Shown here piece after piece: positions 1 to 9,398 of a stretch of 64,000 bases of DNA. The stretch comes from Algibacter sp. L1A34 (GTDB lineage: Bacteria; Bacteroidota; Bacteroidia; Flavobacteriales; Flavobacteriaceae): NCBI RefSeq assembly GCF_009796805.1, contig NZ_CP047029.1, positions 2,990,001 through 3,054,000 on the forward strand, read 5' to 3'. Each line of letters begins with the position of its first letter. Position 1 is the first letter of the stretch. The notes beneath the pieces are model-generated. The model made no database searches and was not told where the DNA came from. It worked only from the letters and a program-made list of their open reading frames with translations. A program made the position numbers and the translations under genes.

Positions 1-567
<567 letters not shown>

Positions 568-705
568 TTGTACGCCTGTTTTTTTATAAGTTATACAATA
601 CATTATATTCATGATTTTTGTTTCAATATGTTAAGATATTTGTTTATCCAAAGAGATAAACGCTGTATGCTAAAGGATTAAAATCTAATAGCGAGCAGCT
701 ATAAC

Positions 706-813
706 TTAAGGTGGTTATAGCGATGGGGCTCACCTCTTACCATTCCGAACAGAGAAGTTAAGCCCATTAGCGCCGATGGTACTGCATTTGTGGGAGAGTA
801 GGTCGTTGCCTTT
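706..813 (+). rRNA. 5S ribosomal RNA
   Basis: The segment contains the typical 5S core (CCATTCCGAACAGAGAAGTTAAGCCC, described here by its positions 739-764) and the later GGGAGAGTAGGTCG element at 792-805. The ends are placed by pairing AAGG at 708-711 with CCTT at 809-812 to close helix I. It follows the 23S gene in the same direction and precedes a strong terminator, as expected for the end of an rrn operon. Confidence 0.93.
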
Positions 814-816
814 TTT

Positions 817-850
817 AATCCTCAACAAGAAATTGTTGAGGATTTTTTTT
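817..850 (+). terminator. Intrinsic terminator of the rrn operon
   Basis: A perfect 12-bp stem (AATCCTCAACAA, GAAA loop, TTGTTGAGGATT) is followed by a T run to 850. It begins four bases after the 5S gene. Confidence 0.92.
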
Positions 851-1039
851 GTTATAAACTTAAATGGAAATTTTTACGGCTTACCTTATTTAAAATCATT
901 ACGATAAAACTCCAGCATAAAAAGATATAGTGGGTAGCGTGGTTTTTAAACCTCTTAAACACTTACCATAAATACTTTTATTGTTACAAAATAAAACCAG
1001 AATCTTTATAATAAGCTTAAATTTTCTATTTTGATACTA

Positions 1040-2095
1040 TTATTTTTTAACGACTAATTTTTTTGTAATACTTGTAGTTTCTGTGAATATTTTTAAAAGA
1101 TAGATGCCATTTGACAAATGGGACACATTTAATGTGTTTTTATTTGATAGTAGTTTCATAATCATGTTCTTGCCTGTAACATCATAGAGCTCTACGGAAG
1201 TTATTGCCTGATTTTTATTTGTATACATGGTGATGCTATGAGATGCTGGATTTGGGAATATTGAAATAGGGTTAGCATCATATTCGTCGATATTTAAAGT
1301 GGAGGCATCGGCAAAAGTCCAGATTGAAAAGGCCTCAATATTGGATACGGAATGATAGAAGGTTTCTGTAGTACCGCCTTCTTTGGTAAACGTCACACCA
1401 TTGTCAGTACTTCTAAAGGCTGCAAGATTTGAACGTTGTAGTCCATTTAAATCAATGTGTGAAAGATAGAAATGCGCCTCTATATCTAAACCTGAATTAA
1501 TAGTGGGGTTAATTTCATAATATCGTTTAACCGTAGGGTTTTCACTAATGTCAAAAGTACCATAACGTCTAAATACCTCGGTACTTCCCATGGAGGTGCT
1601 TCCTGTATAAGTTACTACACCTATAAGGCCAAAATCATTGGTTATGTCAGCCGTATGGTTTCTTGTGGTTTTAATATAAGTGTCATCTGCCCCAGTGATG
1701 GTGTTGGTGTTGGATTCGCCAACAATTTCTGCTGTTGAGCCAATGATGATAGAACTACCAGTGTTCATTATAAAACTAGAGGTATCATTCATGAAAATTT
1801 CTCTGTTTAGCATTAATTGACCATCAAGTTCAAAAGAAGAACTGCCATAAAGTTCCAAATAATCAAAGGTGTTTTCATTGTTTAATTCGATGCGATGGGA
1901 GTTTCCATCCAAACCTATCATTTGAAGTGTACCGCCATTTAACGCCGTTTTACTTGCGTTTACAAAATCACCATTCACCACGCTAATGACAGCATTGTTG
2001 TTTTGGAGAAATCCTTCCGAAGAAATATAAAGCCCTTGCTGCCCAATTGAAAATTGGCACACCGTAAATATCAAAAATAGGATTATATTTTTCAT
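1040..2095 (-). CDS. T9SS type A sorting domain protein, exported
   Basis: Predicted 351-residue exported protein. It has an N-terminal signal peptide (hydrophobic stretch, ending near FSIGQQ) and a C-terminal type A sorting domain at about 275-351: it opens with ISIFPNPASHS, has the middle ELYDVTGK motif, and ends LSNGIYLLKI...KKLVVKK. Such tails send cargo across the outer membrane by T9SS, where they are normally removed. The body (about 20-270) is rich in short beta-strand-like segments and has no catalytic motif that I recognise. It is the last gene of a four-gene operon; its start lies 10 bases after the stop of the preceding gene. Its tail closely resembles that of the GDG-repeat protein two genes upstream. 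Function unknown. Confidence 0.87.
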   Translation of the reverse strand: MKNIILFLIFTVCQFSIGQQGLYISSEGFLQNNNAVISVVNGDFVNASKTALNGGTLQMIGLDGNSHRIELNNENTFDYLELYGSSSFELDGQLMLNREIFMNDTSSFIMNTGSSIIIGSTAEIVGESNTNTITGADDTYIKTTRNHTADITNDFGLIGVVTYTGSTSMGSTEVFRRYGTFDISENPTVKRYYEINPTINSGLDIEAHFYLSHIDLNGLQRSNLAAFRSTDNGVTFTKEGGTTETFYHSVSNIEAFSIWTFADASTLNIDEYDANPISIFPNPASHSITMYTNKNQAITSVELYDVTGKNMIMKLLSNKNTLNVSHLSNGIYLLKIFTETTSITKKLVVKK

Positions 2096-2105
2096 GGCTC
2101 TTAGT

Positions 2106-2765
2106 TTAAAAGTCTAGTTGATTTACAAGAAAGCCGTGGATAAGGACGTTGATGGTTGTCTGTGAGGCGACATTGTTATTGAAAATAGCGATCCGATCCC
2201 CTGGCCGCAAAATTAGTAGTGGGTTCGATTGATCTCCCGATAAAGTGACTAATTCCCGATTAGAACCTACCATTTTTACCAGCGAACTTGTTCTGAGAGA
2301 GTTTCCTTGGGCGTATACGCCACAGTCAATGCGTTCAAATGTAGTGGTTAGGTTATTGTCTTGTGCCTGAATACGCGTAACGAGGAAGAATTTTCCAGCG
2401 GATACGGTACTGAAGGTAGTGGTGCTACTCTCCCAAGATTGTAGTGTTACTAGACCGGGGTTACCTATTGTGTTGCCAACGAATACGGGATTGGAGCGTC
2501 CATAGTAAGCCACTGGATCACTAGGTGTGCCGCTGCTTTTTTGTTCTGTGAGGGATTTCCTTTCCGTCCCGTTGTAGCCCTCGAAGTCTTCGGAGACCGC
2601 AGTGTAACGAATAGTACCAGCGGTTGGAGCGTTGGTGTCATCCGTAATTTTCAGCTTACCGTTAATGTCAAGTGCTTGCTCTGGATTTGGGTTGTCAACA
2701 CCTACTTGGGAGTACATAGACAATATCATTAAAAATGCAAAAATTGTAGATAGTAGTGTTTTCAT
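2106..2765 (-). CDS. Exported protein with tail-fibre-like N-terminal segment
   Basis: Predicted 219-residue protein with a signal peptide (cleavage near MYSQ). The mature N-terminus reads GVDNPNPEQALDINGKL and then ITDDTNAPTAGTIRYT, a pattern common in Bacteroidota surface and tail-fibre-like proteins. The remaining 130 residues are beta-rich and probably form a small sandwich. No sorting domain is present, so it may stay in the periplasm or associate with its T9SS-exported neighbours. It is the third gene of the operon, 11 bases after the GDG-repeat gene. Function unknown. Confidence 0.8.
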   Translation of the reverse strand: MKTLLSTIFAFLMILSMYSQVGVDNPNPEQALDINGKLKITDDTNAPTAGTIRYTAVSEDFEGYNGTERKSLTEQKSSGTPSDPVAYYGRSNPVFVGNTIGNPGLVTLQSWESSTTTFSTVSAGKFFLVTRIQAQDNNLTTTFERIDCGVYAQGNSLRTSSLVKMVGSNRELVTLSGDQSNPLLILRPGDRIAIFNNNVASQTTINVLIHGFLVNQLDF

Positions 2766-2776
2766 AATTTTATTGT

Positions 2777-3634
2777 TTATTTATTTTTTACAATCAATTT
2801 TTTAGTTACTGAACCTTTTTCAGAAAACATATTTAAAAGATAGATCCCATCAGAAAGATTTGAAATATCGATTGTGTTTTCATTAGATAGCTCACTAAAC
2901 ATTTTCTTTCCTGAAACATCATAAAGTTCAATTGAAGTTATCGTAACCCCGTTATCAGGCTTAATGTGAACAATTTGACTTGCCGGATTTGGATAAATTA
3001 AAACATTCATCTCCAAAAGTTGCTCGATTAAATCTAGAGTAAGTGCCGAGGTCAATTTGTTTACCGCAAAACCATCTCCGTTACCTCCACTATAAAGTGT
3101 TAGCATTAGCCCGTTTAGATAGTTATTAGAACTTAATAAGCTTGCATAACCATCACCATTACCACCATTAAAAAGTTGGAGCATAAACCCTTTTAGAAAT
3201 AAATTTTCTTTTGTAGTATAAGTTGCACCATCTCCAATATTACCCGAATAAAGCATGCTTAAGTTTTGACCATTTAGAATGGTTTGGTAATCTTCTTTGG
3301 TATATCCATCACCATATCTTCCACTATATAAACTTTTTAATGCATTCCCATTAAGTACTAAAGCGGCTACATTTTGCGAAAATCCATCACCAACATTTCC
3401 GTTATAAATTTCAAAATTTGAATTTGATAATACGACTTGGTTTTGTTCGTTATCGAAACCATCTCCGGAGCTACCTTGATAGAGCACGGTAAAGGAGGCT
3501 ATTTCACCAGAAAGCCTACTGCCATGAAGCGCGGATTTATCGCTGCCATCATCTATTCCACCAACATATTGCGCGTTTAGTTGATTTGCTATTAATAATA
3601 ATGTAGTTATTACATATAATTTTTGAGTTGTCAT
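2777..3634 (-). CDS. GDG-repeat surface protein with T9SS type A sorting domain
   Basis: Predicted 285-residue exported protein: signal peptide 1-22, then six units of about 26 residues from about 52 to 206, each opening with a pattern like Y-x-G-x-x-GDG-[FY], preceded by one degenerate unit (YVGGIDDG) at 23. A type A sorting domain covers 210-285 (VLIYPNPAS, IELYDVSGKK, LSDGIYLL, KKLIVKNK). The aspartate- and glycine-rich units could form a solenoid or bind metal, but that is inference. It is the second gene of the operon, 11 bases after the FGE-like gene and 11 before the next. I do not know a named family for the repeat. Confidence 0.84.
   Translation of the reverse strand: MTTQKLYVITTLLLIANQLNAQYVGGIDDGSDKSALHGSRLSGEIASFTVLYQGSSGDGFDNEQNQVVLSNSNFEIYNGNVGDGFSQNVAALVLNGNALKSLYSGRYGDGYTKEDYQTILNGQNLSMLYSGNIGDGATYTTKENLFLKGFMLQLFNGGNGDGYASLLSSNNYLNGLMLTLYSGGNGDGFAVNKLTSALTLDLIEQLLEMNVLIYPNPASQIVHIKPDNGVTITSIELYDVSGKKMFSELSNENTIDISNLSDGIYLLNMFSEKGSVTKKLIVKNK
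3017..3568 (-). repeat. 26-residue GDG repeats (protein level)
   Basis: Six near-regular units of 25-26 codons, plus one degenerate leading unit, within the GDG-repeat protein. Unit starts are at residues 52, 77, 103, 129, 155 and 181, each with GDG at unit positions 6-8. The units are conserved more as protein than as DNA. Confidence 0.8.
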
Positions 3635-3645
3635 ATTTCAAGGTA

Positions 3646-5100
3646 TTATTCTTCAGTTCTTACCCCACGAAAGCCTAGTCTGTTATTAGCGCCCGCAAGA
3701 ACGCTAGCTGCATCAAACCTATCTGAAACTCTTATAAAATCCACTCCATTATAAAATGATCCACCTCGATATCCAATACCTGTATTAGTGTTAGGCCACG
3801 AGGTAACATTGGCGAGTCCATTTGCCAAAATCTCGCCATTTCCATGAGTGGATGTAAATGCTCTACCTTCTGGGTTACCAACAGTTATACATCGTTCGTA
3901 TAAATTTCCAGTTAATTCCATTATTCCATAATAACTACCACCAGTTTCTTCTCGCGTTTTGTTAACAGCACTAGCAGCCAAAATACCAGCTCTTTTAGGT
4001 CCTGTAGGTGTTCCATTAGTTAAACTATATAAAGCATTTCCTGTGCCTGTTTCTGGATTTGACACCAACTCATTCGGTTGAGATTCATTTATAATAGTAT
4101 AATCATTAGTGGCAATATTTGCATTGCCCCAAGCAAACTCACCCGGTTTTGGAGCAATAGGACCTCTACATGCTTTTTCGTATTCAAATTCTGTAATAGG
4201 CCTAAGTCCAGACCAATCTAAATAGGCATATAAAATATTATTATTTACATAATTGAGAGGTATATCTGGCGATGTTGTAGTGGCGCTAGCGCTACCATCT
4301 TCCCATGAAATAGGGTTTCGATTAAGTTCGGTATCTTGATTCTTACCGTTTGATCCCGTAATATCATTTGCAGTTTTTTGAGTTGGTGTAAGTGTGTTAA
4401 AAAAACCAACATACTGTCCTTGCGTCATTTCATATTTCATGGAATAAAACGCATTGAAGCCTTTAGGGAATTCTGCTGGAATAGGACCTAATTGATCTCC
4501 TGCATTTGGCGTTTCCGTAGTACTATAGTAAAGGTTACCAGAACCTTCAGCCACTGTAATATCATTTTCTGACTCTACTCTATATGGATTAGTGGTAATC
4601 GAAGAATAAAATTTACCAACTTCAGTACCCGGGCTTCCTAAAGAAAAAGGTCCTTCTGGTACATAAACCATTTCTATGGCAAATACTTGTAAATCGATAA
4701 TGTCGTTAGGGTCAATAGAGCCATAATCCCAACGCAAACGCATATCTTGTAAATTAATATCGCCACTTCCATCGCTATCTCTATAAACAAAGGTACCAAT
4801 ACCATCGCTGGTTATGTCTATCGTACTACCCGAAGCAGCCACAAAATCTGTTTGTGCTAATTGGGCATGTTCCCAATCTCCGCTATTAACTCTATATTTT
4901 ATAAACACCCAAGCGGCGTCCCAATTGGATGGACCAGCACTTAATCGCCAAGAGTTTTCCCAACTTAAATCGAATTCTACTTGAACCCAGTTTTGAGGCG
5001 AATTTAAATTTTCTAAAGAAATATTACTTACAGTAATATTGTTGGCACTTGTTAAGAAGCAAGCTAGCATTGCTAATGCTAAAGTGATTTTTGTTTTCAT
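3646..5100 (-). CDS. FGE-sulfatase/SUMF1-like domain protein, exported
   Basis: Predicted 484-residue protein with a signal peptide (cleavage near LTSAN). The N-terminal part (about 20-140) is a beta-sandwich-like segment. The C-terminal part (about 143-484) is a formylglycine-generating-enzyme-sulfatase type domain: it opens with MVYVPEGPFSLGS and has KYEMTQGQYVGFFN, RPITEFEYEKACRGP, GIMELTGNLYERCITVG and a final RLGFRGVRTEE. Only part of the FGE superfamily oxidises sulfatase cysteines; many bacterial members are structural or have other chemistry, and I do not see the paired catalytic cysteines clearly. No sulfatase is in the window. It is the first gene of the 1040-5100 operon and probably defines its expression. 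Confidence 0.86.
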   Translation of the reverse strand: MKTKITLALAMLACFLTSANNITVSNISLENLNSPQNWVQVEFDLSWENSWRLSAGPSNWDAAWVFIKYRVNSGDWEHAQLAQTDFVAASGSTIDITSDGIGTFVYRDSDGSGDINLQDMRLRWDYGSIDPNDIIDLQVFAIEMVYVPEGPFSLGSPGTEVGKFYSSITTNPYRVESENDITVAEGSGNLYYSTTETPNAGDQLGPIPAEFPKGFNAFYSMKYEMTQGQYVGFFNTLTPTQKTANDITGSNGKNQDTELNRNPISWEDGSASATTTSPDIPLNYVNNNILYAYLDWSGLRPITEFEYEKACRGPIAPKPGEFAWGNANIATNDYTIINESQPNELVSNPETGTGNALYSLTNGTPTGPKRAGILAASAVNKTREETGGSYYGIMELTGNLYERCITVGNPEGRAFTSTHGNGEILANGLANVTSWPNTNTGIGYRGGSFYNGVDFIRVSDRFDAASVLAGANNRLGFRGVRTEE

Positions 5101-5318
5101 TTTTTTGAATTTTAATTGATTAATTTAATATTGGATTAATTCTAGTCTATATATCAATTAGTATTTGGGAGTTTTTTGAATTGTAATCTTGAATAGTTAG
5201 CCATACATATATGAGTATTTAGCTTTTTTGAACTAATATTATTCTGTTTTAATAAAAAGAGAAATAACTCCATGTTACTTTCATTATTTCCCTTTTTCCT
5301 CACTGATTAATAGCATCT

Positions 5319-5456
5319 TTATTTCTTCAATTTTAGTGTCTTAATTACTTTATTACTTAATGTGATGTTTAAAACATATTCTCTATTTTTTAAATGATCA
5401 GTACTAAAGTGATTTTTTTTATTTTCTTCTGAATTTGAATCAACATATTTATTCAT
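5319..5456 (-). pseudogene. Orphan T9SS sorting-domain-like stub (45 codons)
   Basis: A short ORF whose product ends HLKNREYVLNITLSNKV followed by IKTLKLKK. This matches the last third of a type A sorting domain (compare LSNGIYLLKI...TKKLVVKK), but there is no PNP motif, signal peptide or cargo before it. It lies 122 bases downstream of the end of a T9SS propeller gene. I read it as the 3' remnant of a lost gene, though translation as a microprotein is not excluded. The rest of the 5101-5578 spacer is AT-rich and shows no gene or clear promoter. Confidence 0.5.
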
Positions 5457-5578
5457 AACTATTAGTATTTAAGGAGTTTACTGCAGATTATTGTGCAATA
5501 TAAAAACTGAAATACAAAGTCGCATACTAATGAATAAATCGAGTATTTAAAGTAAATCCTAATGAACAGAACTTAAAA

Positions 5579-8011
5579 CTAATTTTGTTGTAAAATAATT
5601 ATTTTACTTATCGTTTTGTTTTCTGCTGATATTTTTAATAAATAAACTCCAGATTCTTGGTTCGTTAAATTAATTTCTTTGGTGTTTTTAAATGTCTTAA
5701 CTTTTATACCCAAAACCGAAAAAACTTCAATAGTATCTATTTGATAATTGGTCTTTATGCTGAAGATTGCATTTGAAGGATTTGGATAAATTTCTACCAT
5801 AGATACTAGTTCATTATCCGATATACTTAAAGTTGGTTGTGCTATATATTCTGTTGCCAAATCATCATCGATAAGCTTAAAAGTATTTAGAGAAGCATGC
5901 GTCCAAACACTTCCTTCACTATCTATAGCGAGAGATGCTGGTCTATAATGGTCTAAAGATGGCATTATAGAATTATAATCTTCAATAACAACGTTTTCTA
6001 CTATTGGGTTGGCATCGGTTGGGTTTTCTATTGTGGCTATAGAAGCGACATCGTTATTAAGTAAATACGCTTTTCCATTAGTATCAACCACAACATCTAA
6101 CAAATTATATATCTCAGAATAATCGATAGCTTTAAAATCGTAAAACACTCCAGCTTCTTGATAAATTGCTGCGGTATTGCCCAAAAACCAAACACCTCCA
6201 TTTGGTGCAGCTACTATTTTACGTAAGTAACTCATACTACCAACTGATGATAAATCGTAAGTTGTAGATGTCAATGTAATGGTATCAAATTTTTTAATTT
6301 CTAACGCACCAGCTGTTGAATATTGCATAAACCAAGCATCTCCATTATCATCTACTGCAAAATAATAGGCTTGTTGGTACCAATCTTCTCCTAAATCATA
6401 AGAGGTTAAAAGCGCATCGTCTTTATAAACATCTATTTTTTTATTTGCATGATCAAATATCCAAACCTGATTTCCAACACGTTTTATATCAGTGGCTTGG
6501 TTAGCATTCTCTTGAATTGAAATAGCATTAGGGAAATCTATTTTTCTAATTTCACTAGGACTTCCGCCTTGTATAATCGCTTTGTTGTCATCATCTATAG
6601 CAGCAGACTGTGATAAATATTGTAAATCTATGGTTTGGAGCTTATCTTCACTATCTCTATAAAGTACTAAATTATCGTACCTATTAAACCACCAAACGCC
6701 TCCATTCTCGTCTGATAAATTTTTAGTAAAACGTCTATTCATTCTATAGGATAGGTTGCCTTCTTCATTATCGTTACGTCCAGACCACACATCATTATCG
6801 TTAATAATAACTTCATAATTAAAGTTTATACCGCTAGAATAGTCTCTTGTAGTATAATAGAACTTATTATTTCTGTAGTATATATTATCAGGAATATAAG
6901 TTACTGGTACACCTAAAGTTGTTAAGTCTTCTTTTGGTAGAAGAGTCCAAGTTGGAGAATCATTTTCAATGGTTAGTTTTACTAAACCATTGTAATTATA
7001 AGCAGCGGCCCAAATTAACCCATTATCGTCTAATGCTAGCGTGTTGAATTTAATATTTACGGCAGCATTATCTGGTCTTGGTAATTGGTATGTTGTATAG
7101 GTTTCTGTGGTAATATTAAATTTTACAATAGCACCATCGTAAGCTTCATTATTTGCAAGCCATAAATCATTATTAGCATCGATTTGTAAATCATTTATAC
7201 GATCAAAAGGCAAACTTGGAGTTGTTGTAGTGTCATAATATGTTATAGGCGCTGAATTACCCAAATTTGAAACATTTAATTTATAAAGCCCATATGTATA
7301 CTTACTAAAACCTCCTATGTAAATAAAATCATTATGATAAAGTAGTTTTGTTTTACCGAGTCCTATTGTGGTAGAACCTGTGCTTAGTCCTATTGTACCT
7401 AAATTTTTTATAAGTTTAAGTGTTTGGTTTGCATCATTATACATATAAAGATATGTTGTGCTTGTCTTCGTTGCAAATACCCAAGTTATATCTCTGTCTT
7501 CATCGTAAACCATTTGTTGAGGGTATCTATTATCTGGAAAATTAACAGATGTAAAGGTTTTTGTAAGGCGGTCGTAAACATTCAATACTGCACCAGCGTT
7601 ATTACCTTGAATAATTATTTTGCCATTTGGCAAAACCAAACCTGTTTGTATAGTTGGCAAATACGTGCTTCCCCAAAGTGGCACAGCAATATGTGGTAAG
7701 TTGTCCCAAGTACCATCTGCCTTTCTAATAGAAATACCATAACCAGTGAGATAATATTCATCTTCATTAAAATGATTAGGAAACATTCGTAAAACACGTC
7801 TATCACTAAGTCCATAGCTTCGTTCTACAACGCCTAGATTGTTGTTTCTATCGCAAAAACTTAATTTTCCGGCTGCTTCAGGCATGGTATTGCCACATTC
7901 GTTAATGTAAAATGCGAGTTTTGTGCCAGTTGTAAAGGCTTCTGTTTTTGTTATTTGAGCACTTATTGTTATTGAAAAAATAAATGCTAATGAGAGTAAT
8001 AATGTTTTCAT
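5579..8011 (-). CDS. Large T9SS type A protein with beta-propeller-like repeats
   Basis: Predicted 810-residue exported protein. The signal peptide ends near TISAQ. The body (about 30-730) contains many blade-like segments with aspartate-asparagine turns and tryptophans (NDLQIDANNDLWLANN, LALDDNGLIWAAAYN, FAVDDNGDAWFMQYS, AIDSEGSVWTHAS), the pattern of regulator-propeller/NHL-type beta-propellers. The tail at about 735-810 is a type A sorting domain (EIYPNPSNA, VLGIKVKTF, SGVYLLKI). It is the fourth gene of the 5579-10247 operon, 20 bases after the lipoprotein gene. Its resemblance to the sensor part of the neighbouring HTCS is in fold only. Ligand unknown. Confidence 0.86.
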   Translation of the reverse strand: MKTLLLSLAFIFSITISAQITKTEAFTTGTKLAFYINECGNTMPEAAGKLSFCDRNNNLGVVERSYGLSDRRVLRMFPNHFNEDEYYLTGYGISIRKADGTWDNLPHIAVPLWGSTYLPTIQTGLVLPNGKIIIQGNNAGAVLNVYDRLTKTFTSVNFPDNRYPQQMVYDEDRDITWVFATKTSTTYLYMYNDANQTLKLIKNLGTIGLSTGSTTIGLGKTKLLYHNDFIYIGGFSKYTYGLYKLNVSNLGNSAPITYYDTTTTPSLPFDRINDLQIDANNDLWLANNEAYDGAIVKFNITTETYTTYQLPRPDNAAVNIKFNTLALDDNGLIWAAAYNYNGLVKLTIENDSPTWTLLPKEDLTTLGVPVTYIPDNIYYRNNKFYYTTRDYSSGINFNYEVIINDNDVWSGRNDNEEGNLSYRMNRRFTKNLSDENGGVWWFNRYDNLVLYRDSEDKLQTIDLQYLSQSAAIDDDNKAIIQGGSPSEIRKIDFPNAISIQENANQATDIKRVGNQVWIFDHANKKIDVYKDDALLTSYDLGEDWYQQAYYFAVDDNGDAWFMQYSTAGALEIKKFDTITLTSTTYDLSSVGSMSYLRKIVAAPNGGVWFLGNTAAIYQEAGVFYDFKAIDYSEIYNLLDVVVDTNGKAYLLNNDVASIATIENPTDANPIVENVVIEDYNSIMPSLDHYRPASLAIDSEGSVWTHASLNTFKLIDDDLATEYIAQPTLSISDNELVSMVEIYPNPSNAIFSIKTNYQIDTIEVFSVLGIKVKTFKNTKEINLTNQESGVYLLKISAENKTISKIIILQQN

Positions 8012-8031
8012 AATAGTGCTTTTTTTATATA

Positions 8032-8844
8032 TTAATTCGTGTTTGATTTAGAAGCTTCTAATTCGTATTCTTTTTTGGCTCCTTGTATTTTTTCATCTTC
8101 CATAACTCGCTCTAAATACCACTTTACATCTTTAGAAGTTTGAGAGCTTAATGTGAAAAGTATTTTTTTAGGGATGGTGTGCTTATTATTTTCGCCATAT
8201 TGTTGAAGTTCTAGAACACTACTTTTTACAAGATTCCATCCTTTTTTAAACTGAATATCTGCACTTCTTTCAATTTCACGATCATCATAATAAGAGTATC
8301 CTCGTATACATTTTTCTTTATAACTAAAAGCTCTGTCTACATAAATCCAATAATACCTATTACCTATATTTTCGTCGAAATTTTCTTTTATTAACATTTC
8401 CTCATCAGAAACGATAGATACATAAGCTACAAAAGCATCATATTTTTTTACGTACATTGGTGGATATAACTGCGAATAAACATCATCGTAAGGTGTTTTA
8501 AAAAGGGGTTTTCCAGTCATATCCACCTCTCCTTTATCCTTACATATTAGCATATTGAATTGGCTTTCAAAATGAGAATTCATATGATTTTTACCTAGGG
8601 CTTTTATATCATATTCTGGCAAATTCAAATGAACAATGCCCTTTTCATCAATCTTACCTAGTACAATTTCATCTCCACTGTTTTGCCATTGAACAAGTTC
8701 AAAACCACCTTTGGCATAATCTAATTCCCCTTTAAATTGGTTTTCTATTTTAGGTAATGAAGCTTTAGTTTGCGATTGTTGTGTCTTGCACGAAAGAAAT
8801 AGCGCAGAAACAATTAATAAAAGTGTATAAATTTTAGTTGTCAT
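8032..8844 (-). CDS. Predicted lipoprotein, unknown function
   Basis: Predicted 270-residue protein with a lipoprotein signal (MTTKIYTLLLIVSALFLSC, lipid-attachment cysteine at 19). The mature part is charged and mixed alpha/beta, with no family that I recognise. It is separated from the preceding lipoprotein gene by only two bases, so the two are almost certainly cotranscribed and translationally linked. Confidence 0.78.
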   Translation of the reverse strand: MTTKIYTLLLIVSALFLSCKTQQSQTKASLPKIENQFKGELDYAKGGFELVQWQNSGDEIVLGKIDEKGIVHLNLPEYDIKALGKNHMNSHFESQFNMLICKDKGEVDMTGKPLFKTPYDDVYSQLYPPMYVKKYDAFVAYVSIVSDEEMLIKENFDENIGNRYYWIYVDRAFSYKEKCIRGYSYYDDREIERSADIQFKKGWNLVKSSVLELQQYGENNKHTIPKKILFTLSSQTSKDVKWYLERVMEDEKIQGAKKEYELEASKSNTN

Positions 8845-8846
8845 AA

Positions 8847-9386
8847 TTACAGTTTTTGAGCTTTAAACTTTCCTTCGGTAATCACTTTTGTAGAATCATC
8901 TGCTGGATTAAATCCTGTAAACGAAAAAGTTCCTTTTACATAAGAATTAGTGTTTTCTGTAATGGTAATTGTGCCAGAACCTCCATCTTCGGTTGCTGCC
9001 CATACAGCATAAGGATTAATCACTTGATAAAACAGTACATAATCTTCTGATATCGTTGCAGAAAATGTTCCAGTAGAAACAGGACTTTCTAATGAAAAAC
9101 CAAAGGAAGACTCTTCACCAACACCTCTGATGAAATAAATATCCGTGTTATCTTGAAAAGCACTAATTGTTACATAATCTGTTGAAAAATTAACACCATC
9201 TACTTTAGCTGTTAAATAATAATCGCTTTGGTCTGCGTTAGAATCATCATCACTAGAGCAGCTTGTTAATGATGCTGTTAGTAATATTAAAATGACTACA
9301 GTTTTTGAGAATAATATCTTTAATGTTTTGCTCTCATTATCTCTATTGATTTTTTTGAGTTCGTAATTTTTCTTTGAATAGTTCAT
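8847..9386 (-). CDS. Predicted lipoprotein, DUF6252-like
   Basis: Predicted 179-residue protein. A lysine-rich N-terminus leads to a hydrophobic segment and the lipobox LTSC (cysteine at about 43), followed by a serine-aspartate tether typical of Bacteroidota surface lipoproteins (SSDDDSNADQSD). The mature domain starts YYLTAKVDGVNFS and ends with beta-strands (GTFSFTGFNPAD, ITEGKFKAQKL), which resembles the DUF6252 type of small beta-rich lipoprotein. The family call is from memory. It is the second gene of the operon. Confidence 0.75.
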   Translation of the reverse strand: MNYSKKNYELKKINRDNESKTLKILFSKTVVILILLTASLTSCSSDDDSNADQSDYYLTAKVDGVNFSTDYVTISAFQDNTDIYFIRGVGEESSFGFSLESPVSTGTFSATISEDYVLFYQVINPYAVWAATEDGGSGTITITENTNSYVKGTFSFTGFNPADDSTKVITEGKFKAQKL

Positions 9387-9398
9387 AATTTTGGGTTT

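Noticed and set aside
3646-5100. Sulfatase-maturation function for the FGE-like protein
   Set aside because: No sulfatase is present in the window and the catalytic cysteine pair is not evident, so only the domain family is claimed.
7424-7815. Open frames overlapping the T9SS propeller gene in other frames
   Set aside because: The main frame is a complete, domain-consistent gene; the others lack any family pattern.
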